Shown here piece after piece: positions 1 to 8,032 of a DNA stretch of 64,000 nucleotides (the stretch's first letter is position 1; the number at the start of each line of letters is the position of its first letter). Location of the stretch: contig NZ_BBXE01000036.1 of the NCBI RefSeq assembly GCF_001570565.1, positions 60,656 through 124,655 on the forward strand, given 5' to 3'. A program made the translations under genes and the position numbers. The DNA is from Herbidospora yilanensis. Lineage in GTDB: Bacteria; Actinomycetota; Actinomycetes; Streptosporangiales; Streptosporangiaceae. The notes below the pieces were generated by a model that made no database searches, was not told the DNA's origin, and worked only from the letters and a program-made list of their open reading frames with translations.

Positions 1-189
1 GCTCGCGCTGAGCAGACCCGCGACGATCTTCGCCCAGTCCGCGTTCCCTATCAGGCCGCTCACCAGATTGCAGATCCCGAAGTCGTCACTGCTGCACAGC
101 GCGTTCGCCGCCGCCTTCGGGTCTATGAGGCCACTCGGGGTGGGGATGGGGGTGGGAGACGGGGAAGGGCTCGGGGAGAGCAGGAACAC
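1..189 (-). CDS. Partial gene: N-terminus of a putative mobile-element membrane protein
   Basis: The gene runs off the left edge; 63 codons are visible. I chose the GTG at 187-189 because GAGGGG sits nine bases upstream of it; an in-frame ATG at 241-243 has no such site. The peptide starts VFLLSPSPSPSP, continues with a Ser/Pro/Thr spacer, and then reads LIDPKAAANALCSSDDFGIC followed by a hydrophobic-leaning stretch. Short S/P-rich starts before a multi-spanning body are common in conjugation (type IV secretion) proteins of actinobacterial integrative elements. That link is inference from style only, because no diagnostic domain is inside the window. Confidence 0.45.
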   Translation of the reverse strand, partial: MFLLSPSPSPSPTPIPTPSGLIDPKAAANALCSSDDFGICNLVSGLIGNADWAKIVAGLLSAS

Positions 190-459
190 GGAGTGGATCC
201 CCCTCGGATCGGCTCGGTCGGATTCGGGCAGGCCTGCACCCATATTGCCGATCGAACCGGCTGTCGTCACATTCACGCCGGGGGACGTGAGCACCGTCTC
301 ACCGGGCCGCGGAGGGCGGCGGGACCGGTGCTCCTGTGGCGGTCAGCGGGGCGGAGACGCGCACCCGGAAGCGTGTCTCGTGCCTTTCTCCGAGAGGGGG
401 ATCCCCCCCAGTGCCGCCCGTACACGCGGGCGGCAGACCAGGGAAAACCGTGATGATTC

Positions 460-524
460 GGGGCCGGCGGGCCGGCCACAACGTTCCCTGGGGAACGTTC
501 CGCACCGGGCCGCCCGCCGGCCCC
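460..524. repeat. Nested inverted repeat (possible terminator or cruciform)
   Basis: Two perfect 13-bp arms, GGGGCCGGCGGGC at 460-472 and its complement at 512-524, enclose a second perfect palindrome. The inner one has AACGTTCCC at 480-488 and GGGAACGTT at 491-499, two bases apart. The element lies between the end of the minus-strand gene at 592-852 and the next minus-strand gene. It may end transcription, although there is no T-tract, or bind a protein at the inner palindrome. I see no gene in the rest of 190-591. Confidence 0.6.
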
Positions 525-591
525 GTGAGGCCGCGGCGGTGACGACGGGCTCAGGATGACTGCGCTTCACCCGGCCCGTCGCCGTTTCGAT

Positions 592-852
592 CTACTCGCC
601 CACCGCGGCGAGCACACGGGCGACTTTCGTGGCGGCTCCGGCCGGATCATCGGCTCGATGCATCCGCTCCCCCCAGGACCACCAGTAGTCGGCCGACTTG
701 CAGACGACGTTCTCGGTGAGACTCGTCGCCTTCGGGTTGATCACTCGCACGAAGGCCCGACCCGATTGGGTGGTTACGACCCGTGCGAGGAGTCCCCGCG
801 AGTCGAGCTCCGTAGCGAGCCGCTCCAGATGCCCGAAATCGTCCTCCCCCAA
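592..852 (-). CDS. Small hypothetical protein (86 aa)
   Basis: I do not recognise a named family. The protein has an N-terminal stretch (DDFGHLERLATELDSRGLLARV), a middle part reading RVINPKA and LTENVVC, and a C-terminal ADYWWSWGERM followed by an Ala-rich helix. Small proteins with a WxW near the C-terminus are frequent next to XRE/DUF397-type regulator loci in actinomycetes, and here a TPR regulator lies on the other strand. I chose a TTG at 850-852 because GGAGGAGGAGG lies seven bases upstream. An ATG at 916-918 would add 22 residues of low-complexity sequence. The start is uncertain; the reading frame is well supported by codon bias. Confidence 0.6.
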   Translation of the reverse strand: MGEDDFGHLERLATELDSRGLLARVVTTQSGRAFVRVINPKATSLTENVVCKSADYWWSWGERMHRADDPAGAATKVARVLAAVGE

Positions 853-1167
853 CGTTCGTCCTCCTCCTCCCGCAATCCGAACCCTGCGTTCGTTGCCGGT
901 TGGCCCAAGATGACTCACCGGGCCGGATGGGTCAACGAGGCGATAAGTGGGCGTTGGATGCGGTTACCACCAAGTGGGTTGAAGAATGTCGCCCGCCGGT
1001 GGACGATCCTCTATCAGCACGTTCTATTGCAGGTCCGGGCCACACCAAATCTGGTCCATTATTTCTCCTGGGCGTAGTGCAACCCCAAGGTTACGCTGTG
1101 TCAACGAATTGTGGACCGGTCGGGACATGTGGACGGCGCGTACGGCCGGCCACGGAGAGGGGCCGGT
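853..1167. other. Intergenic region between divergent genes
   Basis: About 315 bases with lower GC than the genes around it. It must hold the promoters of the minus-strand small gene and of the plus-strand TPR regulator. I see no convincing tRNA, riboswitch or strong -35/-10 pair here. Confidence 0.4.
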
Positions 1168-2754
1168 ATGTCCGGCAGGCAGCACAAGGAAACGGAGACC
1201 GCCCGGCGGGTGCGGGCCAGGGGCCTGGCCGCGGGGCGGAGTCTGGCGAGCATCGCTGAGGAGATCTTCGAAGCGTGCTCGGTTCAGTTCGGTACGTCCC
1301 GGATCAAATGCCACCGCCTCTCGCACGGCATAGCACTCGCCGACGTCATCGAACAGGTACGCGCTCTCTTCGAGCGAGACGGCAAGAACCCTCCGGGGAT
1401 CGGGGAGACCCTCCTGTCGGCGTACGAGTCCGGGCTCAAACGGCCCGGGCCCGAATACCTCCACTACCTGTGCACCGTCTACCGGGTTGAACCGGTCGCC
1501 CTCGGATACGAGGGTCCGTGCATCTGTGGCCACGGCCACCGAATGCCGGGCGTCGTACGCGGCGGCGACCCACAAGAGGCAAGACCCGACGTTTCCCCGA
1601 TCCCGCGCGAGCTGCTGCTCCAACCGGACAGCGGTGACACCGCGCAGGGCGGGGGCGAGGAGGACGAGAACGTGCTACGGAGGACGCTGCTGAAGCTCCT
1701 CGCCGGTGGTGCCGGAGGATCGGCCATCGGGCTCGACGCCCCGGTCCTGGCCGCCACGGAGAACATCCGGCGCAAGCTGGACGAGGTCATGGTGTCGGCC
1801 ACGGTTTCCCCGGCGATGCTCGACCAGTGGGAAGAGGCCACCATCGGCTTCGGCAGGCAGTACATGAACACCCCGCCCCTGCGCCTGCTCTGCGACGTGC
1901 TCCTTGAGCTGTCCGCGGTCCGCAAGGCGCTCGAACGGCGTCAGCCGGTCGACCTGCAGGAGCGGTTATGCCGCCAGGCCGCCCAGTTATCCGGCCTGAC
2001 CGGCATGATCCTGATCGACCTGGGCGACCACCGTCTCGCCCGGACCTATTTCCGCACCGGCCGCACCGCCGCCGACGAGACCGGCGACCGCGCGCTGCGG
2101 GCGTGGGTGACCGCCCGCGAATCCCTGGTGCCGCTCTACTACGGCGACCCGCGTGAGGCCCTGACCCTCGCGAAGAAGAGCCGCGACCTGGCGGGGCAGA
2201 CCCCGTGCGCGGCCAAGACGATGGCCCCGGTCGTGGAGGCCCGCGCGCTGGCGATGCTTGCCGGGGCGACCGGCCAGAAGAAGGACGTCGTCGAGCAGGC
2301 CAAGCGGGCCCTGTCGCGGGCGCGGGCGGCCTTCGCCCAGATGGTGCCCTCGGAGCAGGAGGACGCCGCGTTCGGCTACACCGAGCGGCAGCTCTACTTC
2401 TACCAGGGCGACGTCCTGGTGAAGCTGGGCGAGACCCTGGAGGCCGACGTGGTCCTGGAACAGGCCCTCGGCCAATACGCCGGCGAGCCCCTCGACCAGA
2501 CCCTCATCCGCATCGACCTGGCCATGTGCCGGCTGCTTGAGGGCGATCCCGAAGAGGCGGTCAAGCAGGGTCTCGACGCCCTTCACCGCATCGAGAAAAT
2601 CCACCGGACCGAATTGGTCATGGGCCGGGTCAGTGAGCTGATCAAGGCGATCGTCGCCAAGAACGGCGAGAACGTAACCGGTCTCGCCGAGCTGAGAGAC
2701 GAGGCGCTGAACCGCGCTCCGCTCACCGTCGACGACCTGCCGGGGGTCAAATGA
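1168..2754 (+). CDS. XRE-type helix-turn-helix regulator with TPR region (528 aa)
   Basis: This is probably a DNA-binding regulator. Residues from about 10 to 120 form a long helix-turn-helix region (RSLASIAEEIFEAC, then YESGLKRPGPEYLHYLC), followed by a Cys/His patch (CICGHGH) and an acidic linker. A segment beginning RRTLLKLLAGGAGG resembles a twin-arginine leader but is internal, as often seen in this actinomycete regulator class. The C-terminal 300 residues are helical repeats of TPR type (LGDHRLARTYFRTGRTAADETGD and similar). The ATG at 1168 has GGAGAGG just upstream; a longer in-frame start at 1111 lacks this. The stop overlaps the ATG of the next gene (ATGA), so the two are translationally coupled. 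The ligand and target are unknown. Confidence 0.8.
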   Translation: MSGRQHKETETARRVRARGLAAGRSLASIAEEIFEACSVQFGTSRIKCHRLSHGIALADVIEQVRALFERDGKNPPGIGETLLSAYESGLKRPGPEYLHYLCTVYRVEPVALGYEGPCICGHGHRMPGVVRGGDPQEARPDVSPIPRELLLQPDSGDTAQGGGEEDENVLRRTLLKLLAGGAGGSAIGLDAPVLAATENIRRKLDEVMVSATVSPAMLDQWEEATIGFGRQYMNTPPLRLLCDVLLELSAVRKALERRQPVDLQERLCRQAAQLSGLTGMILIDLGDHRLARTYFRTGRTAADETGDRALRAWVTARESLVPLYYGDPREALTLAKKSRDLAGQTPCAAKTMAPVVEARALAMLAGATGQKKDVVEQAKRALSRARAAFAQMVPSEQEDAAFGYTERQLYFYQGDVLVKLGETLEADVVLEQALGQYAGEPLDQTLIRIDLAMCRLLEGDPEEAVKQGLDALHRIEKIHRTELVMGRVSELIKAIVAKNGENVTGLAELRDEALNRAPLTVDDLPGVK

Positions 2755-3257
2755 CGGCCCCTCTGCGGGTGCGCCGCTACCGCTGGTCGGATCTCGACGA
2801 GGTGTGGGCGATGCACCAGGCCGGTCTGGCGCAGGTCGGGCTGGTCCCCGGCGACGGGGTCTACTACGACGACGACTTCCCCCGGATCCAAGAGGTCTAC
2901 CTCGACGCTCGGGGGGACTTCCTGGTCGGCGAGGTGCCCGGTGGGCGTCTGGCCGCCATGGGCGCGCTGCGACGGATCGACGACGAGGCGGTCGAGATGT
3001 GCCGCCTCCGCGTCCATCCCGATTTCCAGCGGCGCGGCTACGGCGCGCTGATCCTGGAGACCCTGGAGGAGCGGGCCCGCGAGCTCGGCTACTCGGTGCT
3101 GCGCGCCGACACCACGCTGCAACAGAGTGCCGCCGTCGCCCTCTACCAGAAGTACGGCTGGCACGAGCTGCGCAGGGAGGAGAGAGGCGTTTCGGTTGTG
3201 CTCTATGTGGAGAAAGTCCTGACTTCTGCCCGTTCTTCGCTATTCACCCCGAAATAG
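2751..3257 (+). CDS. GNAT family N-acetyltransferase (168 aa)
   Basis: The protein should transfer an acetyl group from acetyl-CoA to an unidentified amine. The acetyl-CoA loop is clear: HPDFQRRGYGALILETL fits the R/Q-x-x-G-x-G/A motif, and the ALYQKYGWHEL strand near the C-terminus is typical of the fold. Its ATG overlaps the stop of the upstream TPR regulator, so regulation and acetylation may be linked. The stop codon lies in a short hairpin (ATAGTCG, four bases, CGACTAT at 3254-3271), just before the promoter of the next unit. Confidence 0.88.
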   Translation: MTAPLRVRRYRWSDLDEVWAMHQAGLAQVGLVPGDGVYYDDDFPRIQEVYLDARGDFLVGEVPGGRLAAMGALRRIDDEAVEMCRLRVHPDFQRRGYGALILETLEERARELGYSVLRADTTLQQSAAVALYQKYGWHELRREERGVSVVLYVEKVLTSARSSLFTPK

Positions 3258-3270
3258 TCGGTCTCGACTA

Positions 3271-3306
3271 TTGGCGAGACGCACATTCGTACTAATAATT
3301 GTGCGT
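3271..3306 (+). promoter_or_regulatory. Promoter with flanking inverted repeat, upstream of the small peptide gene
   Basis: TTGGCG at 3271-3276 and TAATAA at 3293-3298 are 16 bases apart and look like -35 and -10 boxes. A perfect inverted repeat, ACGCACA at 3279-3285 and TGTGCGT at 3300-3306, brackets the -10 box with centres 21 bp apart, i.e. two helical turns. A repressor bound here would block the promoter. The box assignment is by eye. Confidence 0.5.
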
Positions 3307-3349
3307 TGTTGCCCAAAGTGGGGAACCCTTTAGCGGGGAAAGAGGCACG

Positions 3350-3424
3350 ATGAAGAAGATCATTGTCCGGAAGCCCGGCACGGTGAAACTCACCGGCACC
3401 GCGAGCGTCATCCACAAGGGGTGA
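3350..3424 (+). CDS. 24-residue peptide gene (candidate precursor or signalling peptide)
   Basis: A short gene with an excellent ribosome site (GGGGAAAGAGG, then ATG). The peptide starts MKKIIVRKPG, has a middle VKLT and a Thr/Ser-containing end (TGTAS), and finishes VIHKG. It has no signal peptide. It sits directly after a promoter with an operator-like repeat and before a TPR protein and an MFS exporter in the same direction. Its TGA overlaps the GTG at 3421. A tiny basic leader followed by a Thr/Ser-rich tail next to an exporter fits a ribosomally made peptide product or a signal. I recognise no named family and no modifying enzyme is obvious, so the function is open. Confidence 0.6.
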   Translation: MKKIIVRKPGTVKLTGTASVIHKG

Positions 3425-5346
3425 GGCCGGGGCCTCGGCAGACCTGGGTTCGGGGAGATCTCTCACGTGACCGTTCGGCGGCACTCCGCACTCTCGGGGC
3501 GCCACCGCTCTTCATGGCCGCCGTCAACGCGCATCGGCGGCTGCGCGGGCCCTACACGTTCGGTGGAGCTCTGCTCCGCGTACTCGTGACCGAGGCCTTG
3601 GAGCGTTCCCCCGGCCTAGCCGACCGATTCGACATCGAGATCGACGCCGTTCTCCCGGGATCGCGTGAGCGTGCTCCCGGGCGGCGGCGTCCGATCGACA
3701 CCACGCTGCCCGAAGACGAGCGCATTCTCGTCCCGGCGCCGCGCCGCACGCTGCGCCTGGCCAACGGCATCGCCGAACTGGCCCTGGCGGTCATGCCCGA
3801 AGGCGTCTCGCTGGTGGCCGACAACGTCCACGAAGCCGACCCGACCGACCTGGAGTTACTCGAGGTGCTGTGCCGGCGGCTGCCCGGCGTCACCGTGATC
3901 ATGTTCGACACCTCGTCGGCGCCCGCCGACGTGATCGCCTCCGACGGGACCACCGACGATCCCGCCGCCTGGGCCGCCTACGAGGCCCTCGACCCGGAGG
4001 AGCGCAGGAGCCGCCACGACCGCCGCGCCGCGGAGCTCGGACCGGCGGAGATGCTCGGCGCGCTGCCCTGGCACCTGGAGCGGGGAAACGACCCGGCCGC
4101 CGCGCTGGAGGCGCTGTGGGCGGCCGTCGACCGCTGTGTGGGCGAGGGCTTCCTGCACGCCGTCGTGGAGCTCGGGCGCCGGGGCCTGGCCCTCTCCGAA
4201 CCGGGTTCGCCCGGCTGGTGGCGGTTCGCCCAGCGCACCGCGACCGCCCTCGGCGGCCTGGGCCGCCGCTCGGAGGCCCTTGAGGTGTACGACCTGGCGC
4301 GCCGCACCAGCGTCGATCCCGCCGTGCACGCCGCCTCGGCCTACGGCACCGCGATGCTGGACGCCCGCCACCCCGACCCCGCCCAGCGCGACCTGGGCCG
4401 GGCGACCGCCTGGATCAACCAGGCCATCGCGATCTCCACGATCCTGCCCGACCCCCACGAACGCGCCTTCAAGCTGGGCTTCGACCAGAACGGCAAGGCC
4501 CTCGTCGAGTTGCGGCAGGGCCGCCTCGACGCCGCACTCGACCTGGTCGAATCGGCCCTCACCCTGGCCGAGGAACTGCCCGTGGGCGCCCACCCGCTCC
4601 ACCGCATGGTCCTGCACGCCAACCGCGCCCAGCTCCTGGCCGCGACGGGGAACCCGAAGGAGGCCCTGCACGACCTCGACCGGGCCATCGCCTACGACCC
4701 CGCCGTCCCCGACCACTACCTCGACCGCGGCAACCTGCGGCTGCGCCTGGGCCAGACCGACGCCGCCCTGGCCGACTACGAGACGGCGATGACGGTCAGC
4801 CCGCCCCTCCCGGAGGCCTTCTACAACCGGGGCGAACTCCGCCTCGGCCAGGGCGACCTGACGGGCGCGAAGGCCGACTTCGACCACGTCCTGGAACTCG
4901 ACCCCGGCTTCCTGAACGCCTACGTCAACCGCGCCGGCATCCTGGAGATGCTCGACGACCACGAGGCCGCCCGCGCCGACGTGACGGCCGGCCTGGCCCT
5001 CGACCCGCGCAACCCCCATCTGCACGCCGTCCTCGGCCAGCTCGAAACCGCCCAGGGCGACCACACGGCCGCGATGGCCGCCTTCGACGTGGCCCTCGAA
5101 GGCGCACCCGGCCTGGCCTCCATCTGGGCCAACCGCGGCATCCTCCGCTACGAGACCGGCGATCCCGCCGGCGCGATAGCCGACCTCACGAGAGCCCTGG
5201 AACTCGACGAGGACGCCGCCGTCTACTTCAACCGCGCCGTCGCCCACCGGGCCCTGGGCCAGGAGGAGGAGGCCCTCGACGACCTCAGGAGAGCCCGCGA
5301 CCTCGACCCGGCCGACCCCGACATCCGGCACGCCCTTGGCTCATGA
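3421..5346 (+). CDS. TPR repeat protein, probably frameshifted near its 5' end
   Basis: The first 150 residues resemble the remains of an AAA/STAND-type region (HRRLRGPYTFGGALLRVLV, later LRLANGIAEL and LVADNVHEADPTDLELLEVL) without a Walker A motif. The remainder is at least eight TPR-like repeats (for example YLDRGNLRLRLGQTDAAL), so it should bind another protein or a peptide. As the bases stand, the frame opens at the GTG at 3421 or the ATG at 3514, neither well placed. A better start is the GTG at 3468, nine bases after GGGGAG, but it lies in another frame and reads VTVRRHSALSGRHR before the frame would need to shift near 3508-3512 to reach LFMAAVNAHRR. This suggests a one-base loss. The stop overlaps the exporter start (ATGA). 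Confidence 0.7.
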   Translation: MRPGPRQTWVRGDLSRDRSAALRTLGAPPLFMAAVNAHRRLRGPYTFGGALLRVLVTEALERSPGLADRFDIEIDAVLPGSRERAPGRRRPIDTTLPEDERILVPAPRRTLRLANGIAELALAVMPEGVSLVADNVHEADPTDLELLEVLCRRLPGVTVIMFDTSSAPADVIASDGTTDDPAAWAAYEALDPEERRSRHDRRAAELGPAEMLGALPWHLERGNDPAAALEALWAAVDRCVGEGFLHAVVELGRRGLALSEPGSPGWWRFAQRTATALGGLGRRSEALEVYDLARRTSVDPAVHAASAYGTAMLDARHPDPAQRDLGRATAWINQAIAISTILPDPHERAFKLGFDQNGKALVELRQGRLDAALDLVESALTLAEELPVGAHPLHRMVLHANRAQLLAATGNPKEALHDLDRAIAYDPAVPDHYLDRGNLRLRLGQTDAALADYETAMTVSPPLPEAFYNRGELRLGQGDLTGAKADFDHVLELDPGFLNAYVNRAGILEMLDDHEAARADVTAGLALDPRNPHLHAVLGQLETAQGDHTAAMAAFDVALEGAPGLASIWANRGILRYETGDPAGAIADLTRALELDEDAAVYFNRAVAHRALGQEEEALDDLRRARDLDPADPDIRHALGS

Positions 5347-6506
5347 TCCGTGACTACGTCCTGTTCTGGACGGGTTCGACGATCTCGTTCCTCGGCACCA
5401 GGGCGACCGCCATCGCCTACCCCCTGCTGGCGCTGGCCGTCCTGGACTCCCCGGTCGCGGCCGGCCTGATCGCCTCGGCCGGCATGATCCCCTACCTGGT
5501 GCTCTACCTGCCGGCCGGGGTGTACGTCGACCGCCGCGACGCCCGCACACTGATGATCGGCGCCGAGACCGTCCGGCTGGCGACCGCGCTCGCCATGGTC
5601 GCCGTGGTGGTCGCCGGCCGCCCCGGCTTCGCCCTGTTCGCCCTGGTCGCCGTCGCCGACGGGACGGCGGCGGTGATCTACTCGCTGGCCGAGGTCAACC
5701 TGCTGCGCGGCATCGTCGACCAGCCGAAGATCGCCGGCGCGCTGGCCGGGAACGAGGCCCGGACCAGCGTCGCGGGTCTCCTCGGCCGCCCGGTCGGCGG
5801 CCTCCTCTTCGGTCTCGGGCCGGCCGTCCCGTTCGCGGGAGGGGTGGTCACGTCACTGGTGTCGATCGGCACGCTGGTCTGGCTGCGACCGGTGCCCGCG
5901 GGCCCGCGCACGGAGAAGGCCCTGCTCGCGGAGGTCGCCGAAGGCCTGCGCCGGCTCGTGGGCGACCCCTTCCTGCGTGCCACCACGGCCCTGTCGGGCC
6001 TGGGGAACGTGATCATGCACGCCCTCTTCATCGTCTACCTGGCCGTCATGCAGGACCGCGGCGTCACGGCGGCGGCCACCACGGTGGCCTTCGCGGCGAC
6101 GGGCGCGGGCGGCCTGGCGGGAGCCGCCTGCGCCCAGTGGTCCTTCCGCCGGTACGGCTACCGCCTGTTCTCCCTCAGCGTCTGGGCGTGGACACTGGCG
6201 ATGGTCCCGCTGGTCTTCAAGCTCGACCCGGCGACCTTCGCGCTCAGCTCGTTCACGATGACCTTCGCCGGGATCGTGGGCAACGTCGCCTGCGGGACCT
6301 ACATGTTCACCGAGGTGCCCCCGGGCATGCTGGCCCGCGTCAAGTCGGTCGACATGCTCCTGGAGACCGTCGGCGTCGCCCTCGGCCCGCTCGTGGGCGG
6401 CCTGCTCATCGCCTCACTGAACCCGCCGGCCGCCGTCGCGGTTCTGCTCGCCGGGACGCTGCTGCTCGCCCTGGCCTCGCTCCGGGCTAGACCAGGCGTT
6501 CGATGA
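5343..6506 (+). CDS. MFS transporter, drug/peptide exporter type (387 aa)
   Basis: A twelve-helix membrane protein of the major facilitator superfamily. Features seen: the N-terminal helix [24 protein letters not shown], the loop-2/3 motif [11 protein letters not shown] with its basic residues, and a central loop between helices 6 and 7. It resembles the actinomycete exporters of the MdfA/enterobactin-exporter-like set. It is translationally coupled to the TPR protein by an ATGA overlap, and would be the natural way out for a product of the 24-residue peptide gene. Its 3' end overlaps the NUDIX gene on the other strand by 20 bases. Confidence 0.87.
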   Translation: MIRDYVLFWTGSTISFLGTRATAIAYPLLALAVLDSPVAAGLIASAGMIPYLVLYLPAGVYVDRRDARTLMIGAETVRLATALAMVAVVVAGRPGFALFALVAVADGTAAVIYSLAEVNLLRGIVDQPKIAGALAGNEARTSVAGLLGRPVGGLLFGLGPAVPFAGGVVTSLVSIGTLVWLRPVPAGPRTEKALLAEVAEGLRRLVGDPFLRATTALSGLGNVIMHALFIVYLAVMQDRGVTAAATTVAFAATGAGGLAGAACAQWSFRRYGYRLFSLSVWAWTLAMVPLVFKLDPATFALSSFTMTFAGIVGNVACGTYMFTEVPPGMLARVKSVDMLLETVGVALGPLVGGLLIASLNPPAAVAVLLAGTLLLALASLRARPGVR

Positions 6507-6939
6507 CGTCCCGGAGGTTCGGCGGCTCCACCCGCTCGGGCAGCGAGTCGAGCGACTCGGGCGTGTGCCAGGCGTGCCCCCGGTAGGTGCCGGTCTCCTC
6601 CGAGGTGAAGTCGACACTCTCGACCTGCGGCGTTCCCGGGAACCGGGCCAGGAAGAACGGCTCGGTCTTCACGTAGTGGACGCCCAGCCAGTGGAAGTCG
6701 CGTTCCACCTGCACCCAGACGTCTTCGACCGCCTCGCCGGGCAGCCCGGTCTCCTCGGTCAGCTCACGCCGGGCCGCCGCCAGCGCCGACTCGCCCGGGT
6801 CGATGCCGCCACCGGGCGGTTCCCAGAAGACCTCGTCGCTGACATGGTCGTGCCAGCGGAGCAGCAGCACCCGCCCGTCGCCGTCGAGGCAGATGACGCG
6901 TGCGGCCGGTCTGGTCTCAGCCACTGTGCCGTCCCCCAT
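6487..6939 (-). CDS. NUDIX hydrolase (150 aa)
   Basis: A pyrophosphohydrolase of the NUDIX superfamily, acting on a nucleoside-diphosphate-linked substrate that the sequence does not reveal. The NUDIX box is complete ([24 protein letters not shown] matches Gx5Ex7REUxEExGU), and the N-terminus ([19 protein letters not shown]) is the usual first strand. It converges with the MFS gene and diverges from purU, so it probably has its own promoter in the short gap at 6940-7005. Confidence 0.9.
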   Translation of the reverse strand: MGDGTVAETRPAARVICLDGDGRVLLLRWHDHVSDEVFWEPPGGGIDPGESALAAARRELTEETGLPGEAVEDVWVQVERDFHWLGVHYVKTEPFFLARFPGTPQVESVDFTSEETGTYRGHAWHTPESLDSLPERVEPPNLRDVIERLV

Positions 6940-7005
6940 TCGCCAGTGCCGGTCCGGGTATCATTCTCCGTCCGAGTCACCCCGTCGACTGAAGGTTTGC
7001 GGAAT

Positions 7006-7854
7006 ATGACCGCCGAATACGTGCTGACGCTTTCGTGCCCCGACCGCCCCGGCGTGGTCGCCGCCGTCTCGGGGCTGCTGGCCCGCCACGGCTGCAACAT
7101 CACCGAAAGCCAGCAGTTCGGAGATCCCGTCTCCGAACGGTTCTTCATGCGGGTGCAGTTCACCGCCGAGACCGCCGCCGACGTGTTGCGCGCGGACTTC
7201 GCGGCCCTCGCCCCCGACTTCGGGATGGAACTCCAGCTTTTCGACCGGGCTGTGCTGCCGAGGGTGCTGGTGCTGGTCTCCAAGTTCGACCACTGCCTCA
7301 ACGACCTGCTCTACCGGGTCAGGTCGAAGTCGCTCGGCATCGAGATCGTCGCGGTCGCCTCCAACCACCCCGACCTGCGGCCCCTCACCCAGTCGCACGG
7401 CATCGACTACCACCACCTGCCCGTCACCCCGGCTACCAAGGAGCGCCAGGAGCAGGAGATCCTGACCCTGGTCGACCACTACCGCGCCGACCTGGTGGTG
7501 CTGGCCCGCTACATGCAGGTGCTCTCGGCCGATCTCTGCGGCAAGCTGTCGGGCCGGGTGATCAACATCCACCACTCGTTCCTGCCGTCGTTCAAGGGCT
7601 CGCGCCCCTACCACCAGGCACACGCCCGTGGCGTGAAGCTGATCGGCGCCACCGCCCACTACGTGACCGCCGACCTCGACGAGGGCCCGATCATCGAGCA
7701 GGAGGTCGCCCGGGTGAACCACACCCACTCCCCGGAAGACCTCGTGGCGATCGGCCGGGACCTCGAATGCCAGGCCCTCGCCCGGGCCGTCAAGTGGCAC
7801 GCCGACCACCGCATCCTCCTCGACGGCCACAAGACGGTCATCTTCCCGCGTTAG
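7006..7854 (+). CDS. purU: Formyltetrahydrofolate deformylase
   Basis: The enzyme hydrolyses 10-formyltetrahydrofolate to formate and tetrahydrofolate, balancing the one-carbon pool. The N-terminal 80 residues are an ACT domain (LSCPDRPGVVAAVSGLLARHGCNI), and the rest is a formyltransferase-type domain with the catalytic His in IHHSFLPSFKG and the Asp in ADLDEGPIIEQ. The length of 282 residues is normal. I chose the ATG at 7006 as the family start; the frame stays open further upstream into the NUDIX region. A hairpin follows the stop. Confidence 0.95.
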   Translation: MTAEYVLTLSCPDRPGVVAAVSGLLARHGCNITESQQFGDPVSERFFMRVQFTAETAADVLRADFAALAPDFGMELQLFDRAVLPRVLVLVSKFDHCLNDLLYRVRSKSLGIEIVAVASNHPDLRPLTQSHGIDYHHLPVTPATKERQEQEILTLVDHYRADLVVLARYMQVLSADLCGKLSGRVINIHHSFLPSFKGSRPYHQAHARGVKLIGATAHYVTADLDEGPIIEQEVARVNHTHSPEDLVAIGRDLECQALARAVKWHADHRILLDGHKTVIFPR

Positions 7855-7862
7855 GACATCGG

Positions 7863-7886
7863 CTCCTCGGTTCCGGGACCGAGGAG
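7863..7886 (+). terminator. Hairpin after purU
   Basis: Perfect nine-base arms CTCCTCGGT at 7863-7871 and ACCGAGGAG at 7878-7886 with a six-base loop, eight bases after the purU stop. There is no clear T-tract, as is usual in high-GC genomes. Confidence 0.6.
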
Positions 7887-7930
7887 AGCGTCCTGTGAGG
7901 CGCTCGCCGCACGTGGCTCCGGGCACGGAT

Positions 7931-7965
7931 CGGCGGAGATGCTCGGCACGCTGCCCTGGCACCTG
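7931..7965 (+). repeat. 35-bp copy of a piece of the TPR gene
   Basis: This stretch matches 4043-4077, inside the TPR gene, at 34 of 35 positions (the one difference is A at 7948). In both places it would read AEMLG-x-LPWHL. Here it lies outside any gene, between two terminator hairpins. It looks like the relic of a second copy of a TPR-type gene or a small duplicated insertion. Confidence 0.7.
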
Positions 7966-7985
7966 ACCTCGGACCGGCGAGCTCT

Positions 7986-8019
7986 CCGCACGGCCCGTCA
8001 CCGAGGGCGGGCCGTGCGG
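7986..8019 (-). terminator. Hairpin after the prolyl oligopeptidase gene
   Basis: Perfect twelve-base arms, CCGCACGGCCCG at 7986-7997 and CGGGCCGTGCGG at 8008-8019, with a ten-base loop. It lies 14 bases past the stop of the minus-strand peptidase gene and could also stop transcription from purU on the other strand. Confidence 0.7.
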
Positions 8020-8032
8020 CCGAGGACGTCGA

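Noticed and set aside
1668..1752. Twin-arginine signal in the TPR regulator
   Set aside because: RRTLLKLLAGG looks like a Tat leader but is internal, after a DNA-binding domain, and no start codon with a ribosome site precedes it.
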